Below, one piece after another: positions 46,801 to 61,800 of a DNA stretch of 64,000 bases. Each line of letters begins with the position of its first letter. Position 1 is the stretch's first letter. Origin of the DNA: Rhynochetos jubatus (Eukaryota; Chordata; Aves; Eurypygiformes; Rhynochetidae); assembly GCA_027574665.1 (NCBI GenBank), contig CM050648.1, positions 139,748,175 through 139,812,174 of the forward strand. The letters run 5' to 3'. The position numbers and the translations under genes were made by a program. Below the pieces are notes generated by a model. That model made no database searches. It was not told the DNA's origin and was given only the letters and a program-made list of their open reading frames with translations.

Positions 46801-49800
46801 GACTGTAATCACTAAGTGAGTCTTAGGCTAAAGTGATTTTCTAAAGCATGACATGAAGCATTAAGGTTTTCTTGGCCAATAGAGAGTGAGGTCTTTTTTA
46901 GCCGGTTTCTTGACTCTTGCCTTTTTATGTTTCTTTCAGTGGTTTGGACACTGAGATGCAAAATTGGTTCTGGATATGTCACCCCACAATGCTGGGAGTC
47001 AGGTGTGTTGACTGGGGGTGTAGATCCCTTCATCAAGACTAGAATATTAACTCCTGTCAATTTCGGGTCACAGAGGAGAAGGAAGATGAATACAGACACG
47101 CCTGCTGGCAGGGGCCAGGGAGCCTGAGAGTTCAGCTTTGAACTCAGGAAAGCAGAGCGCTCTGTCTGTCTGCTGCAAGTGCCAGTGTGATAGATATAGG
47201 GCAGAAGGTATTAGACAGGAGGTTATATAGGATCCCTACTGGGGATAGTAACGATTTCCCATTGCTTTACCTGTGCTAGGAGAACAGTATCCTGAACTCT
47301 GACATGAAATTCTCCACAGGTAAGATACCAGCTTTTTCCCCCATCCCAAGGGTATAAAAAATACTGCATATTAAAATGAAAAGTAAATAAAAAAAACGGT
47401 GGACAACTCAAGGAAGAAAACAGGCAGGAAAAATAGCCTGTATTGTCCCCTTGAGTGTTGCTCAAGCTGTTGTCTGCAATCCACCCTGCTGCGTCTGGAG
47501 AGCAGATCATGCAAGTCCCGAATGCCTCGACTTGCAGCCAGCACTGAGCTCACCGAGACAGCCAGGGTGTTAGGGATCAGCATTAATCAGGAAATCCCAA
47601 GCGTGGAAAATCTTACCATGTCCCTGTAGTATGAACTTCAGAATCTCTGAGTGTTTCTGTCATCAATGCTAGAAGCTGCTACTGCAGAGCAAGAACAGGA
47701 GAAATGGCTGTTAAGTCAACATTAGATTAATATTTATAGTGCTATGACTGATGAGAAGACAATCTCTCTTCTCACTGACACTTGTAATCTATCCTGATCC
47801 CCACTGCAGAAGCTGGATCTGCTCCCCCTGCAATGCCCTGTGTTATACTAGTGCTGTCCAGAACACGCCTGCATTAGAAAATCCTCATGCTGAAAATCTC
47901 CTCTGTGTAAAACTCAGATGACTTCAAGTGGCCACTGAGGCGTGTTGGCTCCTTTTTTTGAAGCAGACTCCGCTGATGCAGTGCAGGCTTAAATTGCGTG
48001 TGGTGGGATGGGGATGGGGACTGCTGGTGGGGAACGCAGGAGCAAGTGAAGACCAGAAACCAGTTTAATGGTGACTTGTCATATGGGTGAGTTTGTGCAG
48101 ACGGCTTTGCTACTGGCTGACCCATTCCTGGGGATGAAGAACTGCAGGAAGGAAGCAAAACCAAAATATTGCCCTGTGCAGTAAGAATTATGGTGGTACA
48201 TAACGTACATATACATACGGTGTATGTCTAGTTATGCTCTTGACAGTAGCTAAGAGTGCAAGGAAACATATCGCATACTCTTTTATTACCAGTAGTTTCT
48301 TTTCCATCCTGGTTAGTTACTGGTTTATATTCCTGTTTATCTTCCATCAAACACAGTAAGCATAAAGCTTCAGGATTTTTAATAACTATATCAAGAACAT
48401 AACAGGGAAACCCTCTTTTTCTCAAACTTTCCTTGTGTAGGAGAGAAAAATCATCAATCTGTGGCAGCAAACTTATTTTTCAAGGTTCAAATTAAGGAGA
48501 GGTCAAGGACTGAATAACAAACTCAGAAATGTGAAGACTGCAAATGAAGCTGAGGGTAGACCTGTGGGCCTGGCCACTGTAGTTGCTTTTTGAGGGGAAA
48601 GGAAGCATATACAGTTGCAGATTTAGTAGTAGGAAATCGGGTATGCCTCACCTCTCTGAAAAGATCAAATGAGTTTTCTTTCTGGAGACCATAGAAATAA
48701 TACAAATTACAAGATGAAAGAGGGCACTTCAGAAATAAATGTATAAATAACACCGTACACTGCTAACTCATCTTTTGTTTTGGTGAGTTATATTAATTGG
48801 CAAGCTTTGATTTCATAGCGACAACCCTTCTAATGAGAGTATGTTGCACCTTCCTGATGAGCAACTGAAGTCAAACATTCATAACAAGCAAATGTGTTGG
48901 CTGTGACATGTCATGGTTAGCATGTGGCCATGAATGTTTTGCAAAACAAAATGTTCCATAACAACTCATTAAGTATTTTTTTTTCTTTCTGTCTCATACA
49001 TTCTCGTTAATTTGTCAGTTCAAGGCTTTTTTTTAAATTTATTTTATTGCCTTTTCTCTCTCTGACAGTCTTTTAACTCCCTGTCTGATTTTGGCCTGTA
49101 GAAGAAAAACTTTGTCAGAAAGTTGTGCCGTGAAATCTTCCTGCAAGAGTGAAAGGATGACCTGATTGCTCATATCCCAGCTGAAATCATCAATGGAGGT
49201 AAATTTCCAGGTGTGAAAGTTTGTTTTATCCTGATGATGCCGAATGCTCTGGGTACTTTGTGCTCTGATCTCACACAGACATGACTGTGGCAGTGCTGTG
49301 GAGCTGCTAATCGGGACTATCCAGGAGCCAACAATATCCAGGACACAAAACTGCTCCTCCGAAAAGTGAAAACTTCACCCTCTTTGGACAAGGCTGGAGT
49401 AAACCCAGGTGAACTACATTTGGGAAAGATTGGCTTCTGTCATTCATAGCAGTAAATTCTTCTCCAAGGTGATTGATGTGGGACAGTGAACAGGGTGACG
49501 GTCAGCTTAATATTACAATCTTGCAATATTCCAAGTTTGATTAAAAAAAAAATTAATTTAGCACTCACCTATTTTTGAAGCAATTTATGGCTCTGCGCTT
49601 CTGTTTCTCAGAGCTCCTGTCAGAGTCGTGGAGCCACTATGGTAATAAATTCCACAGATAACTTCGTCCTGGGGCCAAGGGAACATTTTGGGAAAAAATT
49701 AAACAAAACAGAGAATGAGGTTATAGAAACGTACAGGGTCTGTTTATTATATTTTTGGTGAAGGAATGAAGTGCATAAAAGTGCTCCTTGCTTTGGGATG

Positions 49801-52800
49801 TGTGTCTAGTGCTGTTATACACAGGAGCCCTAGAACTGCAATTTGTCATTTGCTCATAGTTTGTGAGTGGTCCGGTTGTAATCCTCCTTGTCCTGCATCC
49901 TGTAATGAATTTTAGTTTGGTCCAGTTCCAGAGATGAACAACCTTATAGTGGCTGGTTGTGCAAATGAACTAGACACACATACTGCATCCGGGTAAGAGA
50001 AATCACCCCTGTGGGCTAAATTGTGAGCTGTTTATGAAGGTTTGATTGTGGAATAAGGAGATATAGCCGTCTTTATGCTTAAAGGAGGGTGTCAGAAGCA
50101 AAATTCACTACCTGTCTTCCTCAATCCTACTTTCGCTTCCCGCTGTCTCCCTGGGCAGCAATATGCAGGTTGGTTTGTATTTTTAAGTCGTGCTCAGGTT
50201 GGCATGGTCTGGGCTCAGGGTGCTGTGCTGCCCTGCATCCCTGCACCAGCCTGGCTCAGTCTCGTCCCTCGGATGGGCTCTGGGCCAGTCTGTATGATGG
50301 AGACTGACCCATCCCCTGCCTGGGGGCAGGGTGTGGGTGCTGGAAGGGATATTTCTGCGAGTGGCAGCAACATGAGCCATCAGTCTGAAACAACAGCCCA
50401 CAGACGCGTATGCAAAATGTGATGCTTTCCGCCACAGGAGAGAAATGACTTCCCCAGAATGACTGTGGAACAGCATTAAACTCGAGTAAAGAGCTGAATT
50501 AATCACAGGCTCCATCAGTGCGCTGGGGAGGATGGCACAGATGAAGGAAAATGAACCACTGCTGCGAGCTGAGCTGGCACCCGACTGATGAGGTGATCTC
50601 CTCTCTTCCAGGAGACTTGCAAAAGGATTTTTCTCCTCCTTGGAAGCAAGGTGGCTTTTCAAATGCGGGGAGGAAGATGACAGTAAACATATGTTCTGCT
50701 TCCCGTTAGCTGCTGTCTGAGATTTTGTTCCTCCTGTGTACGGCTGATTCTTGATTTGTTTCCACACTTCCCTTGCTGTGCCCAAAAGCAGGAACAAAAG
50801 GGCAGAGGAGCAGCAGGAATGCGAAGACCAAGAACAGCATTCACCACCCACAGGCCTTACTTTTGGTTTTCTGACAATATTTTTGTGCTGGGCAGGGCTG
50901 CATGTGATGAGAGGATTTATTGATCTAATTCTTTGTTCCTACTTCGTCACCATATCCTTTGGTGTCCTGCTTCTCCAAAGCATGTCTCACAAGCTCATTT
51001 CAGATGTCAGATGGAACTTTACAGTTTCTGTGTCTGAAGTATTTCTGCCCATGCTCCCTGATAACTCCCACATCTCTAACAGCATTTATTGGTAAAAAGG
51101 GATATTTCTTGACCAGGCACCTTGTTGCTTTCAGAGCTTTGGTGCAACACAGCTTCCTGGAGTCCTTCCTTCCTCTGGGTATAACTGGCCCACCAAGCAG
51201 GTGGTTTAGCTAACTCCTGTGCAATCAGAGAGGTGTCTAAACCCCTACTGCAATACACCCTAATGAAGAGTTACCTCCGAATGGCAAACAAGGTGCATAG
51301 ATGGGCTGATGCCACTACTGTCTGCTGTAAAATAGTACCAACTCCAATAATGCCTGAAAGGTTTCCAAAGCCTTGGGAGTAATGGATTCCTCATGGTCAG
51401 ACTTGGATTTAGGGCTCTGGTTTTAAATAGTGCCTCTGGAAGGCACAAGGGAAGAGAAACCAGAGATCTTGTTTTATAATGCTCTCTTTGCAGGTCTTGG
51501 TCACAGTCTTCTTGAGGCCTTAGTACAACTTCAAGATGGGAGCAGTCCCAATGGGATGTAGAAGAACTTATGTGGGACACCAGGCACTGCTGCAATGGGG
51601 CTCTGGGCTGTTGTAAAATACAGCTCTTGAACAGGCTGTATGGGACTCCACATATCTAATCTTATCCCTTATCTTGTGTTCTACAGTATTTGACTCCTTT
51701 CTTATGCTGCTCTGCAGAAGATGGAGGCTCCATCTCCTTCTCCAGGTATTTTATTACAGTACTTTCATTCTACCTAGAATTTGAAAGCTGTCCCTAAGGG
51801 AAACATAAATTAGGCCTTACTGCATTTTAAGCCTATTGGTCCCCATAGATAGAAGAGTTTTACAGCCTTTATTTGAGTTTTCTTTTACATGTTGGCAGGC
51901 TTATCCCTGCCATCTCTTCTTATCCTCTTTAGACTGCAGAAACCACAGCTGTAAAAATCTGTTTCTCAGCAGGCTGGCCGTGGATCTTGGAAAGGCATCC
52001 TTTGCTGTCTCTGGCTCATTCAGAGTCCCTGCTCTGGGGAAAATGCAAGCTAACTGGCATTTACCTATTTTTAATTGGATTGAATTACTACTTGCACTGG
52101 AGAAGCTCCAGCATGACTTTTTGGCATCTCGACAGGGTGCTAAAGCTCAAGCTCAACCTCAAGCTCTGCTCTAGTGGCACTGCCATTGTAGGGACACTGG
52201 CAGAGGCATACAGGTGCCTGAACCGATTAGACTGGGCACATTGCCCGCTCGTATAGGGGCCAGTGTTTTTTCTCCTGGCTTTGACACCTGGATAGGCTGA
52301 TCCACCCCGGAGCAGTCCCTTGTTGCCTACAGGTAGAGACACAACTCCTTGAGCTTTCTCTCTGCAGCTCTGGTCATGAGATCCCATGGCTACTTGGGAG
52401 CCTGCAAACAAAGGTCAGAACACATTTTGATTCAATCCCTTCTTTATTTAAAAAAAACATAAAGAAACAAAAAATTCTGGAAAGTTGTGACAGCTGAGGT
52501 TTTCACCATACCACAACCTGGACTGTGGTACCAGTCATGGAGATTCCTCCCCTCAAGGGAAAGGGGATGCAGACTCAGCTGGTGTCTGCTCACACTCTGC
52601 CAGGTCCTCTATCATGCACATAGGTCAGGATATTTTCCCTGGTGGATACCAAGGCTGTGCCTGCTCCAATGTGCACCTGTGCTATGTGTTGCATAGCTCT
52701 CATCTTCAGTTTTGTCCTGGCCCAGGCAGTGCTGGATCAATGCTGACATTGCTTCCGGAGTCTCCTGGTATCTCTCTCCTGCAGACCCTCCCTTTAGCTT

Positions 52801-55800
52801 CTCCTTTTTGAGTTAAACAAACAGTGTCACCCTGTGTCACGTCGGCAAGCAGCTGCAGGACCCAAGTCCTCTGTCAGAAATGTCACTTACTTTCTTCCAG
52901 CTTATTCTTGTAAAACCAATCCGTTTTCCTCCTCGTCTAATGCTTTAACTTGTTCGGACTGCTGCTCCAACTCCTCGTGTGCTCCTCTGTGGTGCGTGTG
53001 TACCAGAGCTCCAGGGCTGCCATATATAGAAATATTGGTGTGCTGGAGCAAGGCTAAACATGAGAGCAGTCAGATTTATTTATTTTCTCTGTAACATTTG
53101 CCTCCTGGGCAAGCACTAGGGACCTGCCATGTAAGCAGTTACCAGTTGAGCTCAAGAGCCAAAGTTCTGCATTTGGAGTTATAAACAGCCTCTTATCTCT
53201 GTGCTGGACACAGAGAGTGACCTATTTAACACATTTACCACCTTGTTTTAAAATAGTTTTAAAAATTGCAAGCACATAATGAAAAGATGTGCAGAAACAG
53301 TTCAAACAAAACTTGCTTCTACAGCTTCTGCTAAAATCAATCTTTTCTTTTTTTCTGTTTCCCCCAAAAAAGCTTGTCTTGGCTTGTTACTTCTGCAGGG
53401 TTAGTGACAGATGGAGTTTAATAGCAGGTACAAAATATCCTGCTGTTTAAGGGTTTTTAATTTTGTTTAACAAAAAACCCACCTCTTCTCCCTTTTCTCA
53501 CTTTTTAGAAGGGTCACATCTATGAATAGGCAAAAGCCTGAGTTTTACTATATTCTGCTACTTTGTGGTGCTTAAAAATGGCTTTACCCTTTTCTGCGAT
53601 GCTATATTTTTTTGCATGGCTTTCACTTTTCTTTGAAATAACAGAACTGAAAGTCCCAAATCTCCCTGAGAATTTTCCATTGTTTTTCCTACCATTGCAG
53701 CTAGGTCAGCGGAGCTGTAAGTATAGACGATGACCAAAAATCATCCCAGTACTGAAGAACAAGAACTGCATTTACCCTGCCCAGCAGGAATACAACTGCA
53801 GGACAGACTAGAAGTTAACTTGAGTGAAAAGCGTGAGTCATTAAAATCCTGACTCCCAACATAAATTTTCTAATTCTAAGCATCTTTTTAATATGTAACT
53901 TTATGTTAATGTGTCATTTACAGAGTGTGTCTGTTTGTTGAGGGGTAAGTGAGAAGAAGGGATGGAAAAGATTTTAGGATACAAAGGAAGAATGGCCCTG
54001 ATGAAGTTAAAGGTTAGTCAGGGGCTGAGGCAGGTTTTGCATAATTTATTTCTTAACTAAGACTTCAGGAAAGCTTTTCATTTCTACCTGCAGGACTACC
54101 TTATAAAAAATCAGAGTTTGACTCTTCTCCTTAGGCCCTTAGGCAAGAACTGGTTTTAGAAGTGATAGGACTGCACAAAACCCCATCACCCTGCAGACAA
54201 AGCCTGTTTTGTGCTCAGGTCCCCCCTGCTACCACTCCAAACCAGAGAACTATTGTGTTAAGGACATCTGAACCACCAATGGGCTTCACCTAAGCGCCTT
54301 TGCCTGTAAAGCTTTCTTTGCAGACATGCAGGCCAGTTTATTTCAGAGATGCAATGATCAAAGGCACGATATAAAGATTCAGCGCTGCTGTGTGCTGCAG
54401 AGGAAGGCTGGAAGTAATTTGGGTCAACTAAAGTTAGAAACCGTCCCCCACCTCACGAGACAGATGTGAGCTTTGAAGTCTGGGAGATTATCAGCAGTAA
54501 GACAATCCAGTAGAGCCAGTTTTTCCCCAATCCAATTTTTAATTTGCTGACTTGATGCTTGTGCAGGATCCTGTTGCTGGATGAGGACAGTCTGCCCAGT
54601 CCCGTGACCTGCCCTTGGCAGAGGTCAAAAACTGACATCAGAAAATTCAGAATGTTCAAGTGAGTGATGCTGCAGTGTGTTTCTGGAAAACAGTCCTTCC
54701 ATACCAGAGGAGTTTGTGATCAACTTAGGCTGAAGATCAAAGGAATTTAAGATTCTTATATTTGCCTGCTGTATCTGATGTGGACTGCAGGAATAACCAC
54801 AGCTCTAATATCTTCTATTTATTCATTTCAGTACTTTGGCTTGTGCCTTCTGCAGCTGGTGGCAGGATGTAGACTCTACAACCATCCTGTACAGCTGAAG
54901 GAATCCTGTTCACAGACGAAATGGATTTATATAGGAAGACCTTTGTCTCTGCCTTGCACTGTAGATGGATGTTGAATTGTTCGGGAATAAGACACTGCTC
55001 TGTCTCCTGGATGTCCTCCCCCCACCTCCCTTAGTTCTTCAGAGGTGGCAGTAGTGGTTAAAGAGGGCAGCAGAGACCTGATGAAATCCAGATCCCCCAG
55101 AAACTGGAAAGAGTGGCTTTGATGAAGCCACAGTTTTGCACCTATGTATGCTCACTACCTCTTTGTCACTTTTTCTTTTTGCCTGCCTGGGAGAAGATAC
55201 TCAGCTCAGTTCCTCTGTGCTGTTTTGATGAGCAACCCTATTATTGGGGAAATCCCTGACGTATATGTCTGGCTTTTCAGACTGCTCCCTACTGCAGACT
55301 CATAACTTTTAAGTGATAGATGACTGCAACCCAGCCTGTAATCCATGTTATCAGTGAAACAGGCTCTGTTCTAGAGATGCTATCTTACCTTTCCAAATAG
55401 TCTCATGGTAACACTCACTTACAAGTTTCAGCCTAATGGATCACTGTAACAGCTTGGATTGTTCTCCCTCAGTAAATGTTTTATATGCCAACTTGTGGAT
55501 CTAAGCCAAGCACAGCCTGGAACAGAAACCACTGGACCATGCACCCGTTCTGCCATGCCTCAAATATCTTTTCCAAACCAATTAAGACTAGTCAGTAAGT
55601 TAAACTCCCTCCACGAATCTCTAGTGAAGGCTCTTCCAGTGGTTTATGCAACTCGTCTAGAGGAGGCTCATTGCTCTAGATCATCTCCCTACATTCATTC
55701 CTTCCACATCTGTATGACACCAGGTGGCATTGATCTGGTGGGTTACCTTGGCCTTTACAGGCAATTTTCCTCCTTTCCTGCCACACCATGCAGGCAGAAG

Positions 55801-58800
55801 GACAATATTTATGTGGGATACAAGCTTGAATCATCTGCTTGTCTGTCTTCTGTTGAAGCTCCTCACTATTCTTCTGCAGGTAGGACAACAACTGACAAAG
55901 TAAGTCTTTTTCTGAACAGAGAGATCAGAAGGCAGCAAGTATTGAAGCTAATTATTTTGCACATTCATATGTAATAACAAACAGCAAAAAGTTGGGAACT
56001 ATTTGGATTTCTGGGTTCTTCTAACAATGCCAAGTGTGAGTCCTCTCAAATCCCCACCTGATCTCCCACCTCTCTCTCCAGTTCATTCCTCATCTCTGCC
56101 TCCTAGTTTCAGTTTTCCTATTTCCTAACCAGTTTATATCCCTGTCTGTAACTCGTCCTTTGCATGTTAATCTCCCGCTTTTTCCCAACCATCTCTTGCC
56201 ACTTCTGCATTTGAAAAAGGGCAAGGTTCTTCCACTTCCTCCACCACACCTATGCCCAAGAGAACATGTTATCAATGGAAGGTCCATTTCTCCCATCCAG
56301 ACCTGGAACTACCCCCAGTGATATCCATTTGAAATGGCAGGGAATGTCCCATCTTCCATGTGAGCTGAGAACAGGATCCTTGGGTATTTTAGAAATTGTA
56401 ATGTCAGAAACCACAAATGTGAATCTTCTTGTGGTGAAGGAAAGAACAGGCTGGTGGTGAAAGTAGGCCCCTTACTACTTGCTGACATCCCACAGCATGG
56501 GTGTGCTAGAGATTCGCAAATAAAAGTTTAAAAATCCCTTCTCCTCTCCCAGATCTGGCACCAAGGACCAAGCCAGTATCTTCTTGTTCTTTTTTTTTTT
56601 TTTTTTTTTTTTTTTGTCCCCTCCCCCCCTTCTTGGAAGCCACTAACCTGTTTGGCTTTAAATGCTCTCCAAAAATGCTCCCTGAAGCAGCTATATGAAC
56701 ACTTCAGCACAAACACTTAATGTTAAACTGAGTAATAGAAAGAGTTGGGCAAGTTTAATACCAAATGGTGTTGTAAATCAGGCCTATAATCTGAGCAGGT
56801 CTGGCACATAATTAATCTTTGGGAAGTCTCTGGGTAGCAACTTGCAGGTCGTTAGTCAGTAAACTCCCACAGGTCTCCATGGGTTTGGGATTAAGCTCTG
56901 TGTGTGAATAATCATCTAATTAATCACCTCAGGCAGGGGTTTTAGAGACCTTCATTGAGTTGCTGCTCTCGGAACAGGTGTAAGGTTTAAACAAGCTATG
57001 TCAAAGTTTGATTATATAGTCAACTGCCAGCTCTGGATGTGTCTGCTCAGACCACATCTCACTAGCACTGGGAAATGGAAAACTGATTGCCAAAAGCCAG
57101 GAAGGAAGTATTTTCCCCTTGCTTTTTGTTGGTCCCCTGTGCAGAGAGGGTGGCAGTGCCTGGAGGGATAAATCCCATTTTCCCATTATCCATGAGCAGC
57201 ATAACAGGAGTCACGGGAAGTTCAGAGAGGAGGTGGTTTTCATCTCAGGTGGTGCAGGGAGGTTTGAAGTTCTCATTTATTATGAGACAAACCTTCTCAA
57301 CCCTGAAAAGGACTTGGGTACGTTTGCCTTGAGATGGCTCTTGAAAATGATAGAACATTAGAGCCTTTTTTTTAGGTTAACCTACACAAAATTTTATGAT
57401 AAAGGCTATGACAGGCCACCTGTGGTCTTACAGATATCTATAACTCTTTCTGATTCAGATTACTTGTATCTGAGCACTATTTTGCCAGAATTAATGTTTT
57501 CCTCAAGACCAAGTACAGCTGTGAGTTGAACATGTGTTTCAGACCCATTTTTGGGCTAAGGAGAAGCAGCCTGTGTGTTAAGGATGAAAAGCCCATGAGT
57601 GATTTCTCCTCTGGGTTCTGCTGATCACAAGCTGTGAAGTATGACCCAGAGTTGTAGCTCTTTGACTTGACCTAGAGCTCATCTTCTCAGTGGGTGCTGG
57701 TGCCTCACTCATATGAGCAGAGGGCGCTCCTACTCATTCCACCCTGAGGAGGACGATGCTCGACAGCACAGCTACGGTCTGCAACTGTGATGCAATTCCT
57801 TAATTATAGGTTTTTCGAGGCAAAGGGAGTTAAATAGGTTTTCGAAACTCTTCAGCAGATAAACCTTAGTAAAGTGTCTTCTGAACTTGTTCCCTGGAAG
57901 GAAACCATTACCCAGTTTCTGCTCTTTCACTGCTGCAGTTTGCTAAATATTTTTAATTCCCTTACAATCACTTAAGTAAAAATACCCCTAGCATTAATGT
58001 TCATAATATAAGCAAATATCTGCCTTAAAGGTACTGTTTTCCACACCACCACCACCAAGGATTTAATAGGCTTTCACTGTATCATCAATAGCACAATGCT
58101 GTGGCATTGATCAACAGCTATAGGGAACAATCTGATTACTGTTCAATTGAGTCAAAGCAATTAGTCATCTTAAAGGCCAGGGAGTAATGCAAGCAGCTGA
58201 AAATGTTCAACAATCAGATTTGCAGAGAGCTGAAACTCACATTTTGTTTGCTTCTTTCTTAGATGACTCCGAAGTCACACCGTAACTAATGAACATGGGC
58301 AAAGGAACAGTCAAAATAAGGTGTAAAACCCCAAATGACCCTTTGAAATCAGTGACCAAGGTAATGGTGGCTTGTAAATGTGTAGGTCATTTTTGAGATA
58401 CACAAGTGCATGGGCCTCTCTGCTCTTGATCCTCTTTTAGTGTGTGCTTAAGCACTAAAATGCATTCAGACTGGTCTTCAGACTTTGCTTATTTTCTTTA
58501 TTCAATTCTTTAAAAAGGGAAAAGAAATGAGGAAAAATTATTGTTAGATCTGAGGTAGGAGGATATAAGTGGTTGTTCAACTTGATGTGGATGTAAACTT
58601 GGGACCTTTTGGGACTGGCTAAGCAAAAAATTATTTAATCAAAGTGTTTCCTATAAATTGTATATGCTTGTGCTGAGGTCGCTGACATTTTCTGGAAAGG
58701 TTTTTCTCTATTTTTTTTTTTGTCGATGCGGCTCTGCATTTTGGTGAATTTATTGCCTCTGTTCAGTAAGAGATGAAAACATTCCAGCTACAATGTTATG

Positions 58801-61800
58801 CTCGAATATTCTGTGTTCTTCCTTGTAGCTTAACGAGCTTTTAAAGGCAGAATTAACATAACCAAAGCATTAAAGACCCAAATACTTTAGTCTCACTTTG
58901 AACTAGTGGTTGATACATTATGGGTCTGACTTCTGTTTCACAAGTATTATACTCCCTTTGACTACATTTGGGATTGTTGCTACTCAGACTAATGGCATAC
59001 ATCATCCAAATGATCTTTTTTCTAGTTGAAAAAGTTGGAAAAGGGTGCTTCATAACTCTACAGAATATTGCTTTTGCCAACAATAAGTGAATACAATGCA
59101 ACTGTTCCTATGCGAGAATGAACTGCTTACATGTACATTCTGTTAACCTGCTTTAGTATCCTGAAATAATTGGTTGAATGGTGCCCTTGGGATTAGAAAA
59201 GCTGACACGTTGCTTCTACATAAGAGCTGACAAAACGTGGTTTGAATAGTTTAACTTTGGAGATCCTAATCTGACACAGGTTCTTAAGGCATGGTCTGCT
59301 GGACGTTTCTGGGGCTTGATTTCTTTATGCTGAGAAATGTCAGTAGATAACTTGATTATTCCGAAGGCTGGATGTCATCTGGCTTTTGCAAAGGCTGGAT
59401 GTAATCTGGGTTTGAGCAGAACAGGCCCAGGAGAGTTTGAAGTGTTGTAGATGTGATTCTTTTTGCACTCAGCCAAACAAATGACTGCCTTATAGCCAAT
59501 GTCGTTTGAACTCAGCTCATCACTTGATGGGCACATTATATCATAGTACACCCTAGGGTGAGGCTGTAATCCAAAACTGCGCTGGTCTCTAAGCTTGGGT
59601 TGGAAAGGGATTGTTGGATTTCTATTAATTAAGTAAAAATTTAGAAATAATGTACATGTTGGGGTTTCTTGACAATTGAAGCAAACCTGGGTCATGGTAA
59701 CTCTTTTGGAATTCAGCCTTTTGCCCGCATCTTTGATATGTTGTTTGGAGCACATACTGCGGGCTGCTCTTGAGATAAATAGTAAACTTCACTTGCAACC
59801 GTCTTTTGTATACCACTTTAAAGTTAGCTCAGAAATCTATCAAAGTGAGATCTTGTCTGAGTAAAGGAGGGTAGTTAGGGTTTTTCCTGTCTAATTAACA
59901 GATTGAAGGCACTGGTGTGGAATTGAAGAGCTTGGGATAACTTCCAAGCTAATATACTACTGTATGTGAAAATACTTCTGAATTAATAACAAACTGATGG
60001 GATTTACAGTCTCTTTCTTGCCTCTAGTGTCAGTAAAAAGCTTAAAAAGCCCTTAGCTTGCATCTTTGCACCAGGATGGGGAGGGGTGAGTGGAAAAGAG
60101 ACCTTGAGGTATGTCCCTCAGAACAGCCCACTGCAACATCAGCCGTTTTGGTTTATACTACCTCTGCAGCTGAATCTGGGCATTGTGTTCCACTGAAGGG
60201 GGAAAAACATCATTATCCTTGGAAATCCAGAGTGAATGCAGTCTTTAGGTGCGAAAAAGGCTTTTTGTTGCTTTTTAGGTTATCTTGAGGCTGTTTCTGA
60301 GTTCTGCCTATTTGCGTTCATGTATTCCAAACAATTTGGCTCTGCGGTTGTAAGAAACTGTTGCAATGCTAAGTTAGAAATATTTGGGGAAGACATTAAA
60401 ATAGTATTCTAGAGGGCTTATGACATGCTGTGCCATTATGTACTGCTGTATAAAAGTTGAATAAGAAATCAACTGAATGAGGTGCACTATTCATGTAAGA
60501 CCTAACCTATGAATAATGTGATCACCCCAGACAGTGTTGTAAAGGTTTTATAAGCATAATTAGAGTATTTTTATCTGTATTTGCATGTCTTAAAAGGAGA
60601 AAAAAATACTGCTAAGGTTGTGGAGTCAAACTTTCAGCGTTAAAGAACTTAGCTCTGGGTTCTACATTTCTCTATTTTTATTTTTTTAGTTTGGTCTTCC
60701 TACGTGGCATGGGACCATCAAACGTTTCTAGTAATGAGCACCATGAAAGAAACTTGAGTCTACTCCAGGCAGTGTTTAACTGCCCAGACACCTCCCCTTT
60801 CCAGATATGTTGTGTATTCCTTAAAGTTTTTCTGCCCTTCACAAAGAGAAAAAGAGGATGACTTCATGGCTTAACATGGCTGGAGGGTGCCTTGGTGGAA
60901 TGGACTTTCCATCTGCCACGTAAATTCCGATATGATGCTGAGCAAACCCAGCGCTTCCCAAGTAGCCACCAGCTGTCCTCAGCTATCAGGAACACTGAGA
61001 AAACTGCAGTATGAGAGGGTGTGTGACAGCTTTGTGTTTGTAAGTGCAAAATCTATGCTACCTTTCCTGCTCGCCCTGATTATGCTGTTCTGAAGTTCAT
61101 GCTGTTGCTCAGCTCTTGAGTTACAGTGAGTGGTAGCAGGGGCAGGTTGTCACTGTGCGTAAAGGCTGGGAGGAGATGAGCCATACCTTCTCAGCTTCCC
61201 CATCATACTTTCTAAAGCCTGTGGACAGGAGAGACAGGGGGACTCAGGACTGTGCATCAGTGGGAGAAAGAAGTCCCAAGCCTTCCTGTGGATCTCCTGT
61301 AAGCTTGGCTCTTTTTGATGTCCTTCCTGTGATGTGTAACCACCCTATTTCACTCATGCTTGCCCTTTCAGTACATTTCCTTGCCCAGGCTTTCCCAGTA
61401 TTGGCTCAAATAAACTAATTTGCTTTCTCCTCTGTGTAAATTTGTTGTCTGCAATTTGCAGTGAAATCAAAGGAAAATCCCTTGACCCCTACTCAGACTC
61501 TGAGGGCAAGTATTAGGAGAGAGGCTGACTTGTGTCCAGGTATGCCCCTTGCACTACTGCAGGGCAAGTTCATCAGGCTATTAGCTGTTAGAACCAACTT
61601 TGCTGCTAAAAGTTAAAGGGCTTATTCCTTACATGAAAGACGTTTCTGCCATCTTCATGACTTGTTTCTGGGAGGTCGGCTGTGTGCTGTGGTAGAGCAG
61701 ACTGGTTCCTGAAGGGCATATGTATGGGAGGGGAATACAAGACTGATGATTGAACAGACTTCTACTCTAGTGTCCTGCCCCTGCCTGCTGCTACTTGCCC

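Noticed and set aside
50183-50851. Longest open frame in the window, 222 codons on the minus strand
   Set aside because: No recognisable domain, low-complexity serine-rich composition, no splice or promoter context, and it overlaps open frames on the other strand. It does not resemble KCNH5, the gene expected on this side.
55459-55974. 171-codon open frame, plus strand
   Set aside because: No known motif, ordinary base composition and no supporting signals; consistent with chance.
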